This document shows, one piece after another, positions 13,780 through 20,040 of a DNA stretch of 20,040 nt. Origin of the DNA: an uncultured Erysipelotrichaceae bacterium (GTDB taxonomy: Bacteria > Bacillota_I > Bacilli_A > Erysipelotrichales > Erysipelotrichaceae). The DNA lies in contig CAJUGR010000019.1 in assembly GCA_910586285.1 (NCBI GenBank), positions 1 to 20,040 of the forward strand, in the 5' to 3' direction. Made by a program: the position numbers and the translations under genes. Under the pieces are notes generated by a model. It saw only the letters and a list, made by a program, of their open reading frames with translations, was not told where the DNA came from and did no database searches. Position 1 is the first letter of the stretch. The number at the start of each line of letters is the position of its first letter.

Positions 13780-14987
13780 ACTAAAACTCCTTTTGTTTTC
13801 ATAACGCTGATGATTTCTTCCCAAATGCGTAAGGCAACATTGCGCTTGCTCATACAGGGCAGTTCGATCGGCTCGCTGTCACTTAAAATCGTTACGATAT
13901 TGGTGTCATTGGCAAAACCGGCTCCCACCTGTTTTAAATTGTTGGCCACCAACAAATCACAGTTTTTGGCCTTTCGTTTGGCCGTGGCGTTTTCCAACAT
14001 CTGTTCGGTTTCCATCGCAAATCCGCATAATACTTGGTTCTCCCGCTTGTGTTCTCCTAACCATGCCAAAATATCGGGGTTTTTTTGTAAGGTGAGGGAT
14101 AAGGAATCTTCGTGTTTCTTAATTTTTTCGGATGATGGATTTTGAGGACGATAGTCGCCTACCGCAGCAGCTTTGATGATGACATCGGCTGTTTCATATT
14201 GGTTTTGAAATGCTTCCAACATTGATTGTGCGGTCGGGGTCGCGATGGCGTTGACACCATAGGGAATCCGCTCTTTGATCGGGCCGTGGATCAGTGTTAC
14301 CTCTGCCCCGAGTGCCTTTGCGCACCAAGCAAGGGCAATGCCCATTTTGCCGGTGGAATGGTTGGATAAAAAACGTACAGGATCCAGTTTTTCCTGGGTT
14401 GGCCCAGCACTGATGATCACGTTTTTATTGCTTAATATTTTCGTCTTTATACAAGCCATGATAATGGCATCTTCGATCTGATTCAAATCGGCAAGCTTGC
14501 CGCTGCCCACATCACCACATGCCAAAAACCCGCTTTCCGGCTCTACCACTTCCATGCCATATTCCTTTAAGAGGCCGATATTGCGCTGTGTGATGGGATT
14601 TTCATACATGGCGGTATTCATGGCCGGACAGATAATTTTCGGGCATGAGGCGGCCAGGAACGTGGTTGTAAGCATATCGTCAGCCAAACCGTGGACAATT
14701 TTTGCGATGACGTTGGCGCTGGCCGGGACAATGGCAAAAACATCAGCACGCTTCGCAATGGCGATGTGCTTTACACTGCGATCCGCAACACGATCAAATG
14801 TGGAGACCATGACATTGTGCTTGGTCAGCGATTCAAAGGTGAGCGGCGCAATAAACTCGGTTGCGTTTTTGGTCATGATGACCTCAACATCCATATCTTT
14901 TTTGATGAGATTGCTGGTGAGTTGAGCAGCCTTGAATGCGGCAATTCCGCCGGTTACTCCCAGTACAATCGTAGGTTTTTGTTTCAT
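13773..14987 (-). CDS. coaBC: Bifunctional phosphopantothenoylcysteine decarboxylase/phosphopantothenate-cysteine ligase
   Basis: CoaBC joins cysteine to 4'-phosphopantothenate and decarboxylates the product to 4'-phosphopantetheine. The 404 residues split into a flavin-dependent decarboxylase (about 1-180) and a ligase (about 187-404). Decarboxylase marks are GVTGGIAAFKA (10-20), His74 in SVKHIAIAKRAD, PAMNTAMYENP (121-131) and catalytic Cys157 in FLACGDVGSGKL. Ligase marks are ISAGPTQEKLDPVRFLSNHS (192-211), STGKMG (211-216), and the lysine-rich AKRKAKNCDLLVANN loop. AGAGG precedes the ATG by 8 nt and a good promoter lies just upstream. It is the first gene of a two-gene operon with coaX. 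Confidence 0.96.
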   Translation of the reverse strand: MKQKPTIVLGVTGGIAAFKAAQLTSNLIKKDMDVEVIMTKNATEFIAPLTFESLTKHNVMVSTFDRVADRSVKHIAIAKRADVFAIVPASANVIAKIVHGLADDMLTTTFLAASCPKIICPAMNTAMYENPITQRNIGLLKEYGMEVVEPESGFLACGDVGSGKLADLNQIEDAIIMACIKTKILSNKNVIISAGPTQEKLDPVRFLSNHSTGKMGIALAWCAKALGAEVTLIHGPIKERIPYGVNAIATPTAQSMLEAFQNQYETADVIIKAAAVGDYRPQNPSSEKIKKHEDSLSLTLQKNPDILAWLGEHKRENQVLCGFAMETEQMLENATAKRKAKNCDLLVANNLKQVGAGFANDTNIVTILSDSEPIELPCMSKRNVALRIWEEIISVMKTKGVLVC

Positions 14988-15018
14988 AAATTTTTCCTCT
15001 TGATATTTTGCTTATAGT

Positions 15019-15047
15019 ATTATAACGCTTTTGTTTCCCTAACACAA
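15019..15047 (-). promoter_or_regulatory. Promoter of coaBC-coaX
   Basis: Minus-strand TTGTGT (15047-15042) and a perfect TATAAT (15024-15019) are separated by 17 nt, about 30 bases before the coaBC start. Confidence 0.75.
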
Positions 15048-15142
15048 CCACTTTGTGAATTTATTACCAAGTGCTGTGAGAATGTCAAATTCATCATGCT
15101 TTTAAATGAAAACGATGGTTTTATGACTGCGGCGGCACAATA

Positions 15143-15171
15143 TTGCTTTTCGCTGAGGGCTCTTATATAAT
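15143..15171 (+). promoter_or_regulatory. Promoter of nnr
   Basis: TTGCTT (15143-15148) and a perfect TATAAT (15166-15171) are separated by 17 nt, 24 bases before the start codon. It diverges from the coaBC promoter with about 95 bases between the two -35 boxes. Confidence 0.75.
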
Positions 15172-15195
15172 AGCTTTCATAAAGAAGGTGATCGG

Positions 15196-16695
15196 ATGAA
15201 AGTATTAAACAAAAAACAAGCCCGTGATTTGGATGAACAAGCACAAAAACTGGGCATTCCCGGTGTGCTGTTAATGGCATATGCGGCGGAAGCTTTGTAT
15301 GAGCGGGTGAGTGCGGCGGCACAAAAGTGCGGTACGCGCATTGCGGTGGTCTGCGGCAGCGGCAATAACGGCGGTGACGGCTATGCCTTAGTCCGGCTGT
15401 TGGTGCAGCGCCAAGCATTTTCCCTCTGTGTTGTGAAAGCAGGGGGGGATGCGAAATCGAATGAAGCCAAGGTGTTTGAACAGTTGGTATCGCGGCTTGA
15501 CATTTCGATCGTCAATGAGTCCGATGTAAATTTTAATTCATTTGATGTGATTGTAGACTGCTTGTTTGGGATTGGATTGGATCGCGATATCAGCGGACAC
15601 TATGCTCAGGTCATTCAAAAGATGAATGCTTCCGGTGCGTATGTGATCGCTTGTGATATTGCCAGCGGTATCAATGCGGATGACGGTCATATCATGGGCT
15701 GTGCGGTGAAGGCCAGGGAAACAGTAAGCTTTGCATGCGGTAAAATGGGATTGTATACCAATGAGGGGATCGAACACAGCGGAAAGATTACGATTGCGGA
15801 TCTAACCATTCCCGACTGCTTGAGTGCGTCCTATGATGGTCTGTCCCTTTTGTTTAAGCGTGATTTACGCCGATTTTTACCCAAGCGTCATATCCACTCT
15901 CATAAAGGCAGTTATGGGAAGCTGCTAATGATCGGAGGGCGCCATGGGATGAGCGGCGCATTGTTGTTGGCGGCTCAGGCAGCATTACGCTGTGGAGTAG
16001 GTACTTGTACACTGATGAGTGATGAGCTTACCTTGAAGGCAGCGGCCGCGATTGTGCCGGAAGCCATGCAGCTGCGGATGCCACAGCTGCATGATCCTGC
16101 GTTTTCAAAGCTGTTGGCGCAATATGATGTGATTGCGATCGGCAATGGCTTGGGACGCGATGATGAAGCCGCTTGGTTGGTGGAACAAGTGTGGCAAAGT
16201 GAATGTCCGGCGCTCTTTGACGGTGATGCTTTATATGTTCTCGGTCAGCCAAAAACACACTCTGATCGACGATCACCCTATATCCTTACGCCGCACCCTA
16301 AGGAACTTTCTTACCTTTTGAGTATGGAAGTTCGAAAGATATTAAAAAGTCCGTCAGAAACGCTGAAACGAAGCGAGAGAGCGTTTAGCGGCGGAGTATT
16401 GGTGCTGAAAAACACTTCGACAATGATTACTGATGGTCAGCATCGCTATTTATATCCGGGCGGCAACGATGGGCTGGCAAAGGGCGGAAGCGGTGATGTG
16501 CTGAGCGGAATGATCAGCGGTTTTTGGGCTCAGTCAACGGCGTTGTCGGCAGCGGTTTGCGGGGTTATCCTGCATGCTTATTGTGGTGATCTGCTTACAT
16601 TGCAGATGAGCGCTTATGCACTGTTGCCCGGGGATTTAATTAAAGCCATTCCTGATGTTCTGCGAAATGTCATAAATGAAAAAAGAGTCAGATGA
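15196..16695 (+). CDS. nnr: Bifunctional NAD(P)H-hydrate epimerase and ADP-dependent dehydratase
   Basis: Nnr repairs NADH and NADPH damaged by hydration: the N-terminal half epimerises the R form, and the C-terminal half dehydrates the S form using ADP. In the 499 residues, the epimerase (about 1-215) shows VVCGSGNNGGDGYALVRLL (51-69), DCLFGIGLDRD (121-131) and ACDIASGINADDG (152-164). The dehydratase (about 225-490) shows HKGSYGKLLMIGG (236-248), GNGLGR (316-321), LTPHPKEL (364-371) and GGNDGLAKGGSGDVLSG (422-438), with catalytic Asp434; the usual GTGD is GSGD. AAGGTGATC precedes the ATG. It diverges from coaBC; both concern cofactor upkeep, but no shared operator is visible. The stop codon lies inside the terminator loop. 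Confidence 0.94.
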   Translation: MKVLNKKQARDLDEQAQKLGIPGVLLMAYAAEALYERVSAAAQKCGTRIAVVCGSGNNGGDGYALVRLLVQRQAFSLCVVKAGGDAKSNEAKVFEQLVSRLDISIVNESDVNFNSFDVIVDCLFGIGLDRDISGHYAQVIQKMNASGAYVIACDIASGINADDGHIMGCAVKARETVSFACGKMGLYTNEGIEHSGKITIADLTIPDCLSASYDGLSLLFKRDLRRFLPKRHIHSHKGSYGKLLMIGGRHGMSGALLLAAQAALRCGVGTCTLMSDELTLKAAAAIVPEAMQLRMPQLHDPAFSKLLAQYDVIAIGNGLGRDDEAAWLVEQVWQSECPALFDGDALYVLGQPKTHSDRRSPYILTPHPKELSYLLSMEVRKILKSPSETLKRSERAFSGGVLVLKNTSTMITDGQHRYLYPGGNDGLAKGGSGDVLSGMISGFWAQSTALSAAVCGVILHAYCGDLLTLQMSAYALLPGDLIKAIPDVLRNVINEKRVR

Positions 16696-16708
16696 TGACT
16701 CTTTTTTT
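16679..16708. terminator. Bidirectional terminator between nnr and the NlpC/P60-like gene
   Basis: AAAAAAGAGTCA (16679-16690) and TGACTCTTTTTT (16696-16707) form a 12-bp perfect stem with a 5-nt loop that contains the nnr stop codon. A further T follows. It ends two base pairs before the stop codon of the convergent gene. Confidence 0.92.
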
Positions 16709-16709
16709 G

Positions 16710-17843
16710 TTATTGTGCGATGTGAATAAATACCGGTCCGGAACCCATGTAAGCACCGGCAACCGTTGTGGTTGCGCCGCCCCATCCGCCGTGAACGGCT
16801 TGATTTCCACCTAAGTAGATCGCGACATGAGAAGTACCGACGCCACTGTCAGCGTAATAAATAATATCACCCGGCTGCGCCTCAGCACCTGAAACGATCG
16901 TACCTAAAGACATATATTCTGCCGGCCAGCCATGGAAATTGATTCCCGCAGCTGCCAATGAATTCGTTACCAACATCGTGCAGTCCTGGTTAGCACCAAG
17001 CTGTGACAATGCGGCATTTGCGACAACACTGCCGTTTACACTTACCGAACCCTGACCGCCGCCGTTATAGCTCCCACTTTCGTAAGAGGACTCAATAACC
17101 GCCGCCGGTTTTTCTTCTACGGTAATCGTCACATTAGCAGATGCTTCATTGCCTGCGTTATCTTTTGCGCGATAAGTTACGGTATAGACACCCGGCGTCT
17201 CTGTATCGACATCGGATTCTGTTTCATAAGACAACTTTCCGTCTACATCATCAATAACACTTTTGATATAATCCTGCGGATCAAAATCATCACCTTCGGT
17301 AATCGTATCTTCATCCTGAACTAAACGAATCACCGGGGCAGTTGTATCAGATACTGCTACTTTTAAACGATATGTAGAATCAACTTCGCTTGCCAAAGAG
17401 GTGGCATTTTCTTCACTGACTGTCGTTAATACCAATGCATCTTCCTTGGTTGCTCCCAGAGAAGTTACCTTGCGAAAAGATACAAAGATTTCTTGCTCAC
17501 TGGATTTCTTCAAATTGAAATTCTCCAGTGTCATTTCATATTCGCCTAATTGATATACCGAGGTAAGTCCCTCTTTGCTTTTCAACTGAGGTGTTACCAT
17601 TGGTGGAATCTCTTCACCTAAGATCGCTTTTGCGATACGTATAACGGATTCGCTGTCGCCGGCAGTAATTTCTACCGGAGCTTCCGTGAATAATTTCACT
17701 GCTTCTTTTTGTTCCATGATGGATGGTGCATATGTTGCCAAAGCTTCCTCTTTCGACATGAAGCCGGAACCGATAATTCCCATAAACATTGCCGATAATA
17801 AAAACATAGGTTTATAATTTACGTTATCGTTTTTACTCGTCAT
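16710..17843 (-). CDS. Secreted Ig-like plus NlpC/P60-type peptidase
   Basis: This 377-residue exported protein has a hydrophobic N-terminal segment (about 13-28, MFLLSAMFMGIIGSG). A poorly characterised region (30-165) is followed by a DUF5011-type Ig-like domain (about 168-242, with DTTAPVIRL and AKDNAGNEAS), a Ser/Gly linker, and a C-terminal NlpC/P60-like domain (about 272-377). The catalytic triad is visible as Cys288 (QDCTMLV), His339 (SHVAIYLGG) and His351 (AVHGGW). Such enzymes cut cell-wall stem peptides. The frame opens upstream, but AAGGAGGG lies 7 nt before ATG 17843. It shares the Ig-domain style with the CAP protein at 1636. It stands alone with its own promoter and terminator. 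Confidence 0.87.
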   Translation of the reverse strand: MTSKNDNVNYKPMFLLSAMFMGIIGSGFMSKEEALATYAPSIMEQKEAVKLFTEAPVEITAGDSESVIRIAKAILGEEIPPMVTPQLKSKEGLTSVYQLGEYEMTLENFNLKKSSEQEIFVSFRKVTSLGATKEDALVLTTVSEENATSLASEVDSTYRLKVAVSDTTAPVIRLVQDEDTITEGDDFDPQDYIKSVIDDVDGKLSYETESDVDTETPGVYTVTYRAKDNAGNEASANVTITVEEKPAAVIESSYESGSYNGGGQGSVSVNGSVVANAALSQLGANQDCTMLVTNSLAAAGINFHGWPAEYMSLGTIVSGAEAQPGDIIYYADSGVGTSHVAIYLGGNQAVHGGWGGATTTVAGAYMGSGPVFIHIAQ

Positions 17844-17872
17844 ATAATCCCTCCTTCGGCTTGACACGGCAC

Positions 17873-17902
17873 ATTCTACATCATTCTACGTAATATGTGC
17901 AA
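17873..17902 (-). promoter_or_regulatory. Promoter of the NlpC/P60-like gene
   Basis: Minus-strand TTGCAC (17902-17897) and TAGAAT (17878-17873) are separated by 18 nt, about 30 bases before the start codon. A second TAGAAT (17889-17884) is an 11-bp direct repeat inside the spacer. Confidence 0.55.
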
Positions 17903-17905
17903 CCC

Positions 17906-18044
17906 TTTCACACAGTTTCACATATTCTGGCAATAACAATTATAGAGTGCTAAAAAGGCAATATCCTTTTCATTATCGGGGTATCGAAAACTTGTGAAAT
18001 AAAAAACAAAGGAAAAATTTTAAAATTTCACATAATTCACATAA
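17906..18044. repeat. Cluster of TTCACA repeats upstream of the NlpC/P60-like gene
   Basis: TTTCACACAG (17906-17915) is followed directly by TTTCACATAT (17916-17925), a 10-bp spaced near repeat abutting the promoter. TTCACATAA occurs twice in perfect tandem at 18027-18035 and 18036-18044. Regular spacing of about one helical turn suggests binding by a regulator or response regulator. Confidence 0.5.
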
Positions 18045-18773
18045 TTTAAATTTCCCCTTATCAGGTCAAATGACCTAAAAATCATACTCAAGTGATAATT
18101 TTTGCAAATTTAGACAGCAAAAACGGTGTAAACGGCATTATAGTATACTCTTTATGACCTTTGAGACGGATGATCTGACGGAATATCCATTGCGATAAAT
18201 GTTTAATACCTTGAATGATACTATGGCCGGATGGCTTTGAAGTTATTTCACAATACGGATTTATAGCATACCAAGGGAGAAGCGTGATCATACCCGATGG
18301 TCCGGGAATGATGTGTGGTGAGATCTTTCTTAATCGGTCAAAGCTGTCGTGAAAAAACACATCCGCATACTTCGATTACAAAAGTTGCCCGGTCGTAATC
18401 AGCACACTTTCAAATAGGGCGATAGAAGGGATAAGGAATTTTCTGATAATTGTCAGCCAAAACTTTGATATATCGAAAGTATACTTACGACTATGTTATG
18501 ATGTCGGCTTGGATTTACAAGACCAATCTTATTTTGCGGAAGTGTGTCCTTTGAACGTCCGTCATCATGTGACGATGCATCTGAGATATCTTAAACATTC
18601 ATAAGAAAGATACAGGCATTTTCCAACTTGTTCCTTAAAACCTATCAATAACAGGAATATGCTTCTGTGGTAAAAACGCAATATCAAAGTATTGATTATA
18701 TTATAAAATTATAATATATAACTTTTATAATCACTATTATTTATCGCCTTTTTCATATTTTAGTTCATTCATA
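18045..18773. other. Long intergenic stretch with a decayed-gene candidate
   Basis: No intact gene is supported. A possible plus-strand remnant lies at 18215-18604 (separate entry). A perfect 9-bp AT inverted repeat, ATTATAAAA (18700-18708) with TTTTATAAT (18723-18731), lies near the right end. A 90-codon minus-strand frame at 18088-18360 starts at GTG without a ribosome binding site and I do not accept it. Confidence 0.45.
18215..18604 (+). pseudogene. Possible decayed gene, one in-frame stop
   Basis: From ATG 18215 one frame runs to TAA 18602-18604, interrupted only by TGA at 18350-18352, about 128 residues in total. The text looks protein-like (FEVISQYGFIAYQGRSVIIP before the stop, FDISKVYLRLCYDVGLDLQD after it), but I recognise no family and there is no ribosome binding site. 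Random open DNA is a real alternative. Confidence 0.3.
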
Positions 18774-18799
18774 AAAAAACAACCGAATTAAATCGGTTG
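18774..18799 (-). terminator. Terminator of the glycosyltransferase gene
   Basis: On the minus strand CAACCGA (18799-18793), a 6-nt loop, TCGGTTG (18786-18780) and a run of T make an intrinsic terminator. The stop codon TAA (18790-18788) lies in the loop. Confidence 0.85.
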
Positions 18800-19486
18800 A
18801 CGATATATGAAGGCAAGTTGATCATGGTTGATTAGTTGTTGTTGTTCCATAGCTTCCAAGACAGCATGTTGTCGCTGCTTGGCGTACATCATTCCATCAC
18901 TTAATTGATAGAGAGCGGGGGCTTGTGGTAAGCCGGCTAACAGTGTTGCCTGAGCCATGGTAATATCTTTCGGTTGTTGGTGGAAATATCCTTCGCAGGC
19001 GGCGCCGATTCCATAATAGCCGTCACCGAAATAAATCACATTGATATACAATTCCAAAATTTCGTCCTTACTTAAGCTTTGTTCAAGATCATGAACGAAG
19101 AACAGTTCGGCGATTTTCCGTTGAAAGGTCTTTTTGCTGTCAAGATAAAGATTCTTGCTCAACTGCTGCGTGATGGTACTACCACCCATGGCTAAACGAT
19201 GTTCGCGCATATTAGTGGCGGCGGCCTCTATAATATTGGAAAGAACCACACCATGATGAGAATAAAACTCAGGATCTTCCACCGCCAATAAGGCTTGGAT
19301 GAAATCATCACTGACATCTTCCAATGGAATATAATTCGGATCGCTTTGAATCCGGGCAATGACATCTTCCAGCGGATTCTCCATAATCAATGTTTTATAA
19401 CGAACATATCCGATGATTCCGATGCTGCCGACCGATACGACAAGCAATAGGATCACAGCAGTAATCGCCTGTTTCCATTTTTTCAT
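18788..19486 (-). CDS. Monofunctional peptidoglycan glycosyltransferase (GT51)
   Basis: This enzyme polymerises lipid II into glycan strands at the outer face of the membrane. The 232 residues comprise a membrane anchor (about 8-28) and a GT51 domain without the penicillin-binding transpeptidase domain of class A PBPs. Motifs in order are ALLAVEDPEFYSHHGV (66-80) with catalytic Glu70, GGSTITQQLSKNLYL (101-115), RKIAELFF (123-130) with second Glu127, and LSKDEILELYIN (138-149). AGGAGGTG lies 7 nt before the ATG and a TATAAT promoter lies upstream. It is similar in role to MtgA or SgtB; orthology was not tested. A second cell-wall enzyme, the NlpC/P60-like protein, is encoded 0.9 kb downstream on the same strand but in a separate unit. 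Confidence 0.93.
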   Translation of the reverse strand: MKKWKQAITAVILLLVVSVGSIGIIGYVRYKTLIMENPLEDVIARIQSDPNYIPLEDVSDDFIQALLAVEDPEFYSHHGVVLSNIIEAAATNMREHRLAMGGSTITQQLSKNLYLDSKKTFQRKIAELFFVHDLEQSLSKDEILELYINVIYFGDGYYGIGAACEGYFHQQPKDITMAQATLLAGLPQAPALYQLSDGMMYAKQRQHAVLEAMEQQQLINHDQLAFIYRQPI

Positions 19487-19515
19487 GTGACAGCACCTCC
19501 TATCGTCAATGTATT

Positions 19516-19547
19516 ATTATAACAGAATTTATATTGATTACAATCAA
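19516..19547 (-). promoter_or_regulatory. Promoter and palindrome upstream of the glycosyltransferase gene
   Basis: Minus-strand TATAAT (19521-19516) has TTGTAA at 16 nt or ATTGTA at 17 nt upstream. The palindrome TTGATTACAATCAA (19534-19547) overlaps the -35 and may be an operator. Confidence 0.5.
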
Positions 19548-19594
19548 AATCATTGATTTGTCATCAACGAGTCAGTCTTTACTCACAAACTCTT

Positions 19595-19661
19595 CCTTAT
19601 ATTATATATATTGCTTTCTATTGATATGCCTTAGTGATTGCTTAATATATATAATATAAGG
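19595..19661. repeat. Perfect 18-bp inverted repeat
   Basis: CCTTATATTATATATATT (19595-19612) and its exact complement AATATATATAATATAAGG (19644-19661) flank 31 nt. The last 14 bases of the right arm, TATATAATATAAGG, recur at 19766-19779, 18 nt before the symporter start. There is no T-run, so it is not a standard terminator. Confidence 0.75.
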
Positions 19662-19797
19662 ATAGAGAAGCGGATGCCATCGTTACAGGCATGGATGAGT
19701 TTGAGTCGGAATATAGTATAGTGTGGTTGGTTATGACAATGAATATGAGCGATGATGAAGTGTTTTATATAATATAAGGAAAAGACAGGAGCGATTT

Positions 19798-20040
19798 ATG
19801 GAAAAACTATGGCAGATGAATGACACTATCAATGGAGTCGTATGGGGAAAGTGGATGATTGCATTGTTATTGGGAAGCGGAGCGTTATTGATGGTTCGCT
19901 GCCGCTTTTTGCCTTTGATGCAGGGGAAGCTGATTTGGCATAAGACCGTAGGCAGCTTATTTCACCAACAAGAACGAGGGGAAGGAGTAACATCTTTTCA
20001 GGCTGTTGCGACAGCACTTGCCGGAACGTTAGGGGTAGGG
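19798..20040 (+). CDS. Sodium:alanine/glycine symporter, N-terminal part (runs off the window)
   Basis: The first 81 residues match the AGCS family of Na+- or H+-coupled alanine/glycine importers in the cytoplasmic membrane. Features are the opening NDTINGVVWGKWMIALLLGS, a first membrane segment (about 18-33), an R-x-x-F turn, HKTVGSLF (about 47-54) and SFQAVATALAGTLGVG (about 66-81), normally ALAATVGTGN. AGGAG lies 7 nt before the ATG. The right end is cut by the window. The start follows closely a third copy of the TATATAATATAAGG element, which also holds a TATAAT (19768-19773), so expression may be controlled through that repeat. A good -35 is not visible. Confidence 0.85.
   Translation, partial: MEKLWQMNDTINGVVWGKWMIALLLGSGALLMVRCRFLPLMQGKLIWHKTVGSLFHQQERGEGVTSFQAVATALAGTLGVG

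Noticed and set aside
17906..18044. TTCACA repeats as WalR boxes
   Set aside because: The WalR consensus is two TGTWAH half-sites 5 nt apart; these repeats read TGTGAA with 3-4 nt spacing and do not fit.
18350..18352. In-frame TGA as selenocysteine or recoded tryptophan
   Set aside because: No selenocysteine insertion hairpin is apparent, flanking residues suggest no redox motif, and other genes in the window use TGA as a normal stop.
18088..18360. 90-codon minus-strand frame
   Set aside because: Starts with GTG without a ribosome binding site and has no recognisable domain; the opposite strand is equally protein-like over its right part.

Overview
The window looks like a chromosomal stretch of a low-to-moderate GC, strictly anaerobic Bacillota, most likely an Erysipelotrichia-type gut commensal. 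The evidence is strong AGGAGG ribosome binding sites, sigma-A type promoters, oxygen-sensitive dehydratase-activase proteins, a type III pantothenate kinase, a YitT protein and Ig-like secreted proteins. The lineage is inferred from gene content and was not tested by a search. I see no tRNA, rRNA, CRISPR array or intact insertion sequence.

Left edge (1-1600): a junction with mobile DNA. It holds the tail of an unidentified gene, a strong GC-rich hairpin, an internal scrap of a MobA/MobL relaxase, and an AT-rich divergent pair made of an XRE-type repressor and a 97-residue protein of unknown function. A gene-poor stretch follows.

Region 1600-4400: a secreted CAP-domain protein faces a KduD-like short-chain dehydrogenase across a shared terminator. 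The dehydrogenase has Phe in place of the catalytic Tyr. A small membrane protein and an AT-rich gap follow.

Region 4381-10065 (minus strand) is the most notable part. It is a tight four-gene operon: TetR regulator, 972-residue double-activase protein, 432-residue dehydratase-like protein, and a CmpB-type membrane protein. The two large proteins together match the domain order of the single long protein PlsA, the anaerobic plasmalogen synthase of Clostridium perfringens, but here it is split in two with its own ribosome binding site. A perfect 19-bp palindrome overlaps the operon promoter and is the likely TetR operator.

Region 10395-12834 (plus strand): a PurF-like phosphoribosyltransferase that keeps its PRPP loop and iron-sulfur cysteines but has lost the glutaminase active site. 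It is followed by a YitT membrane protein that is preceded by a seven-codon reading frame. A long bidirectional terminator closes the unit.

Region 12985-16707: coaBC and coaX overlap on the minus strand and supply three steps of coenzyme A synthesis. Diverging from them is the bifunctional NAD(P)H-hydrate repair gene nnr. The two promoters lie back to back.

Region 16710-20040: a secreted Ig-NlpC/P60-like protein with TTCACA repeats upstream, a roughly 900-base gap with a possible decayed gene, a monofunctional peptidoglycan glycosyltransferase, a perfect 18-bp inverted repeat, and the start of a sodium:alanine symporter gene that runs off the window.
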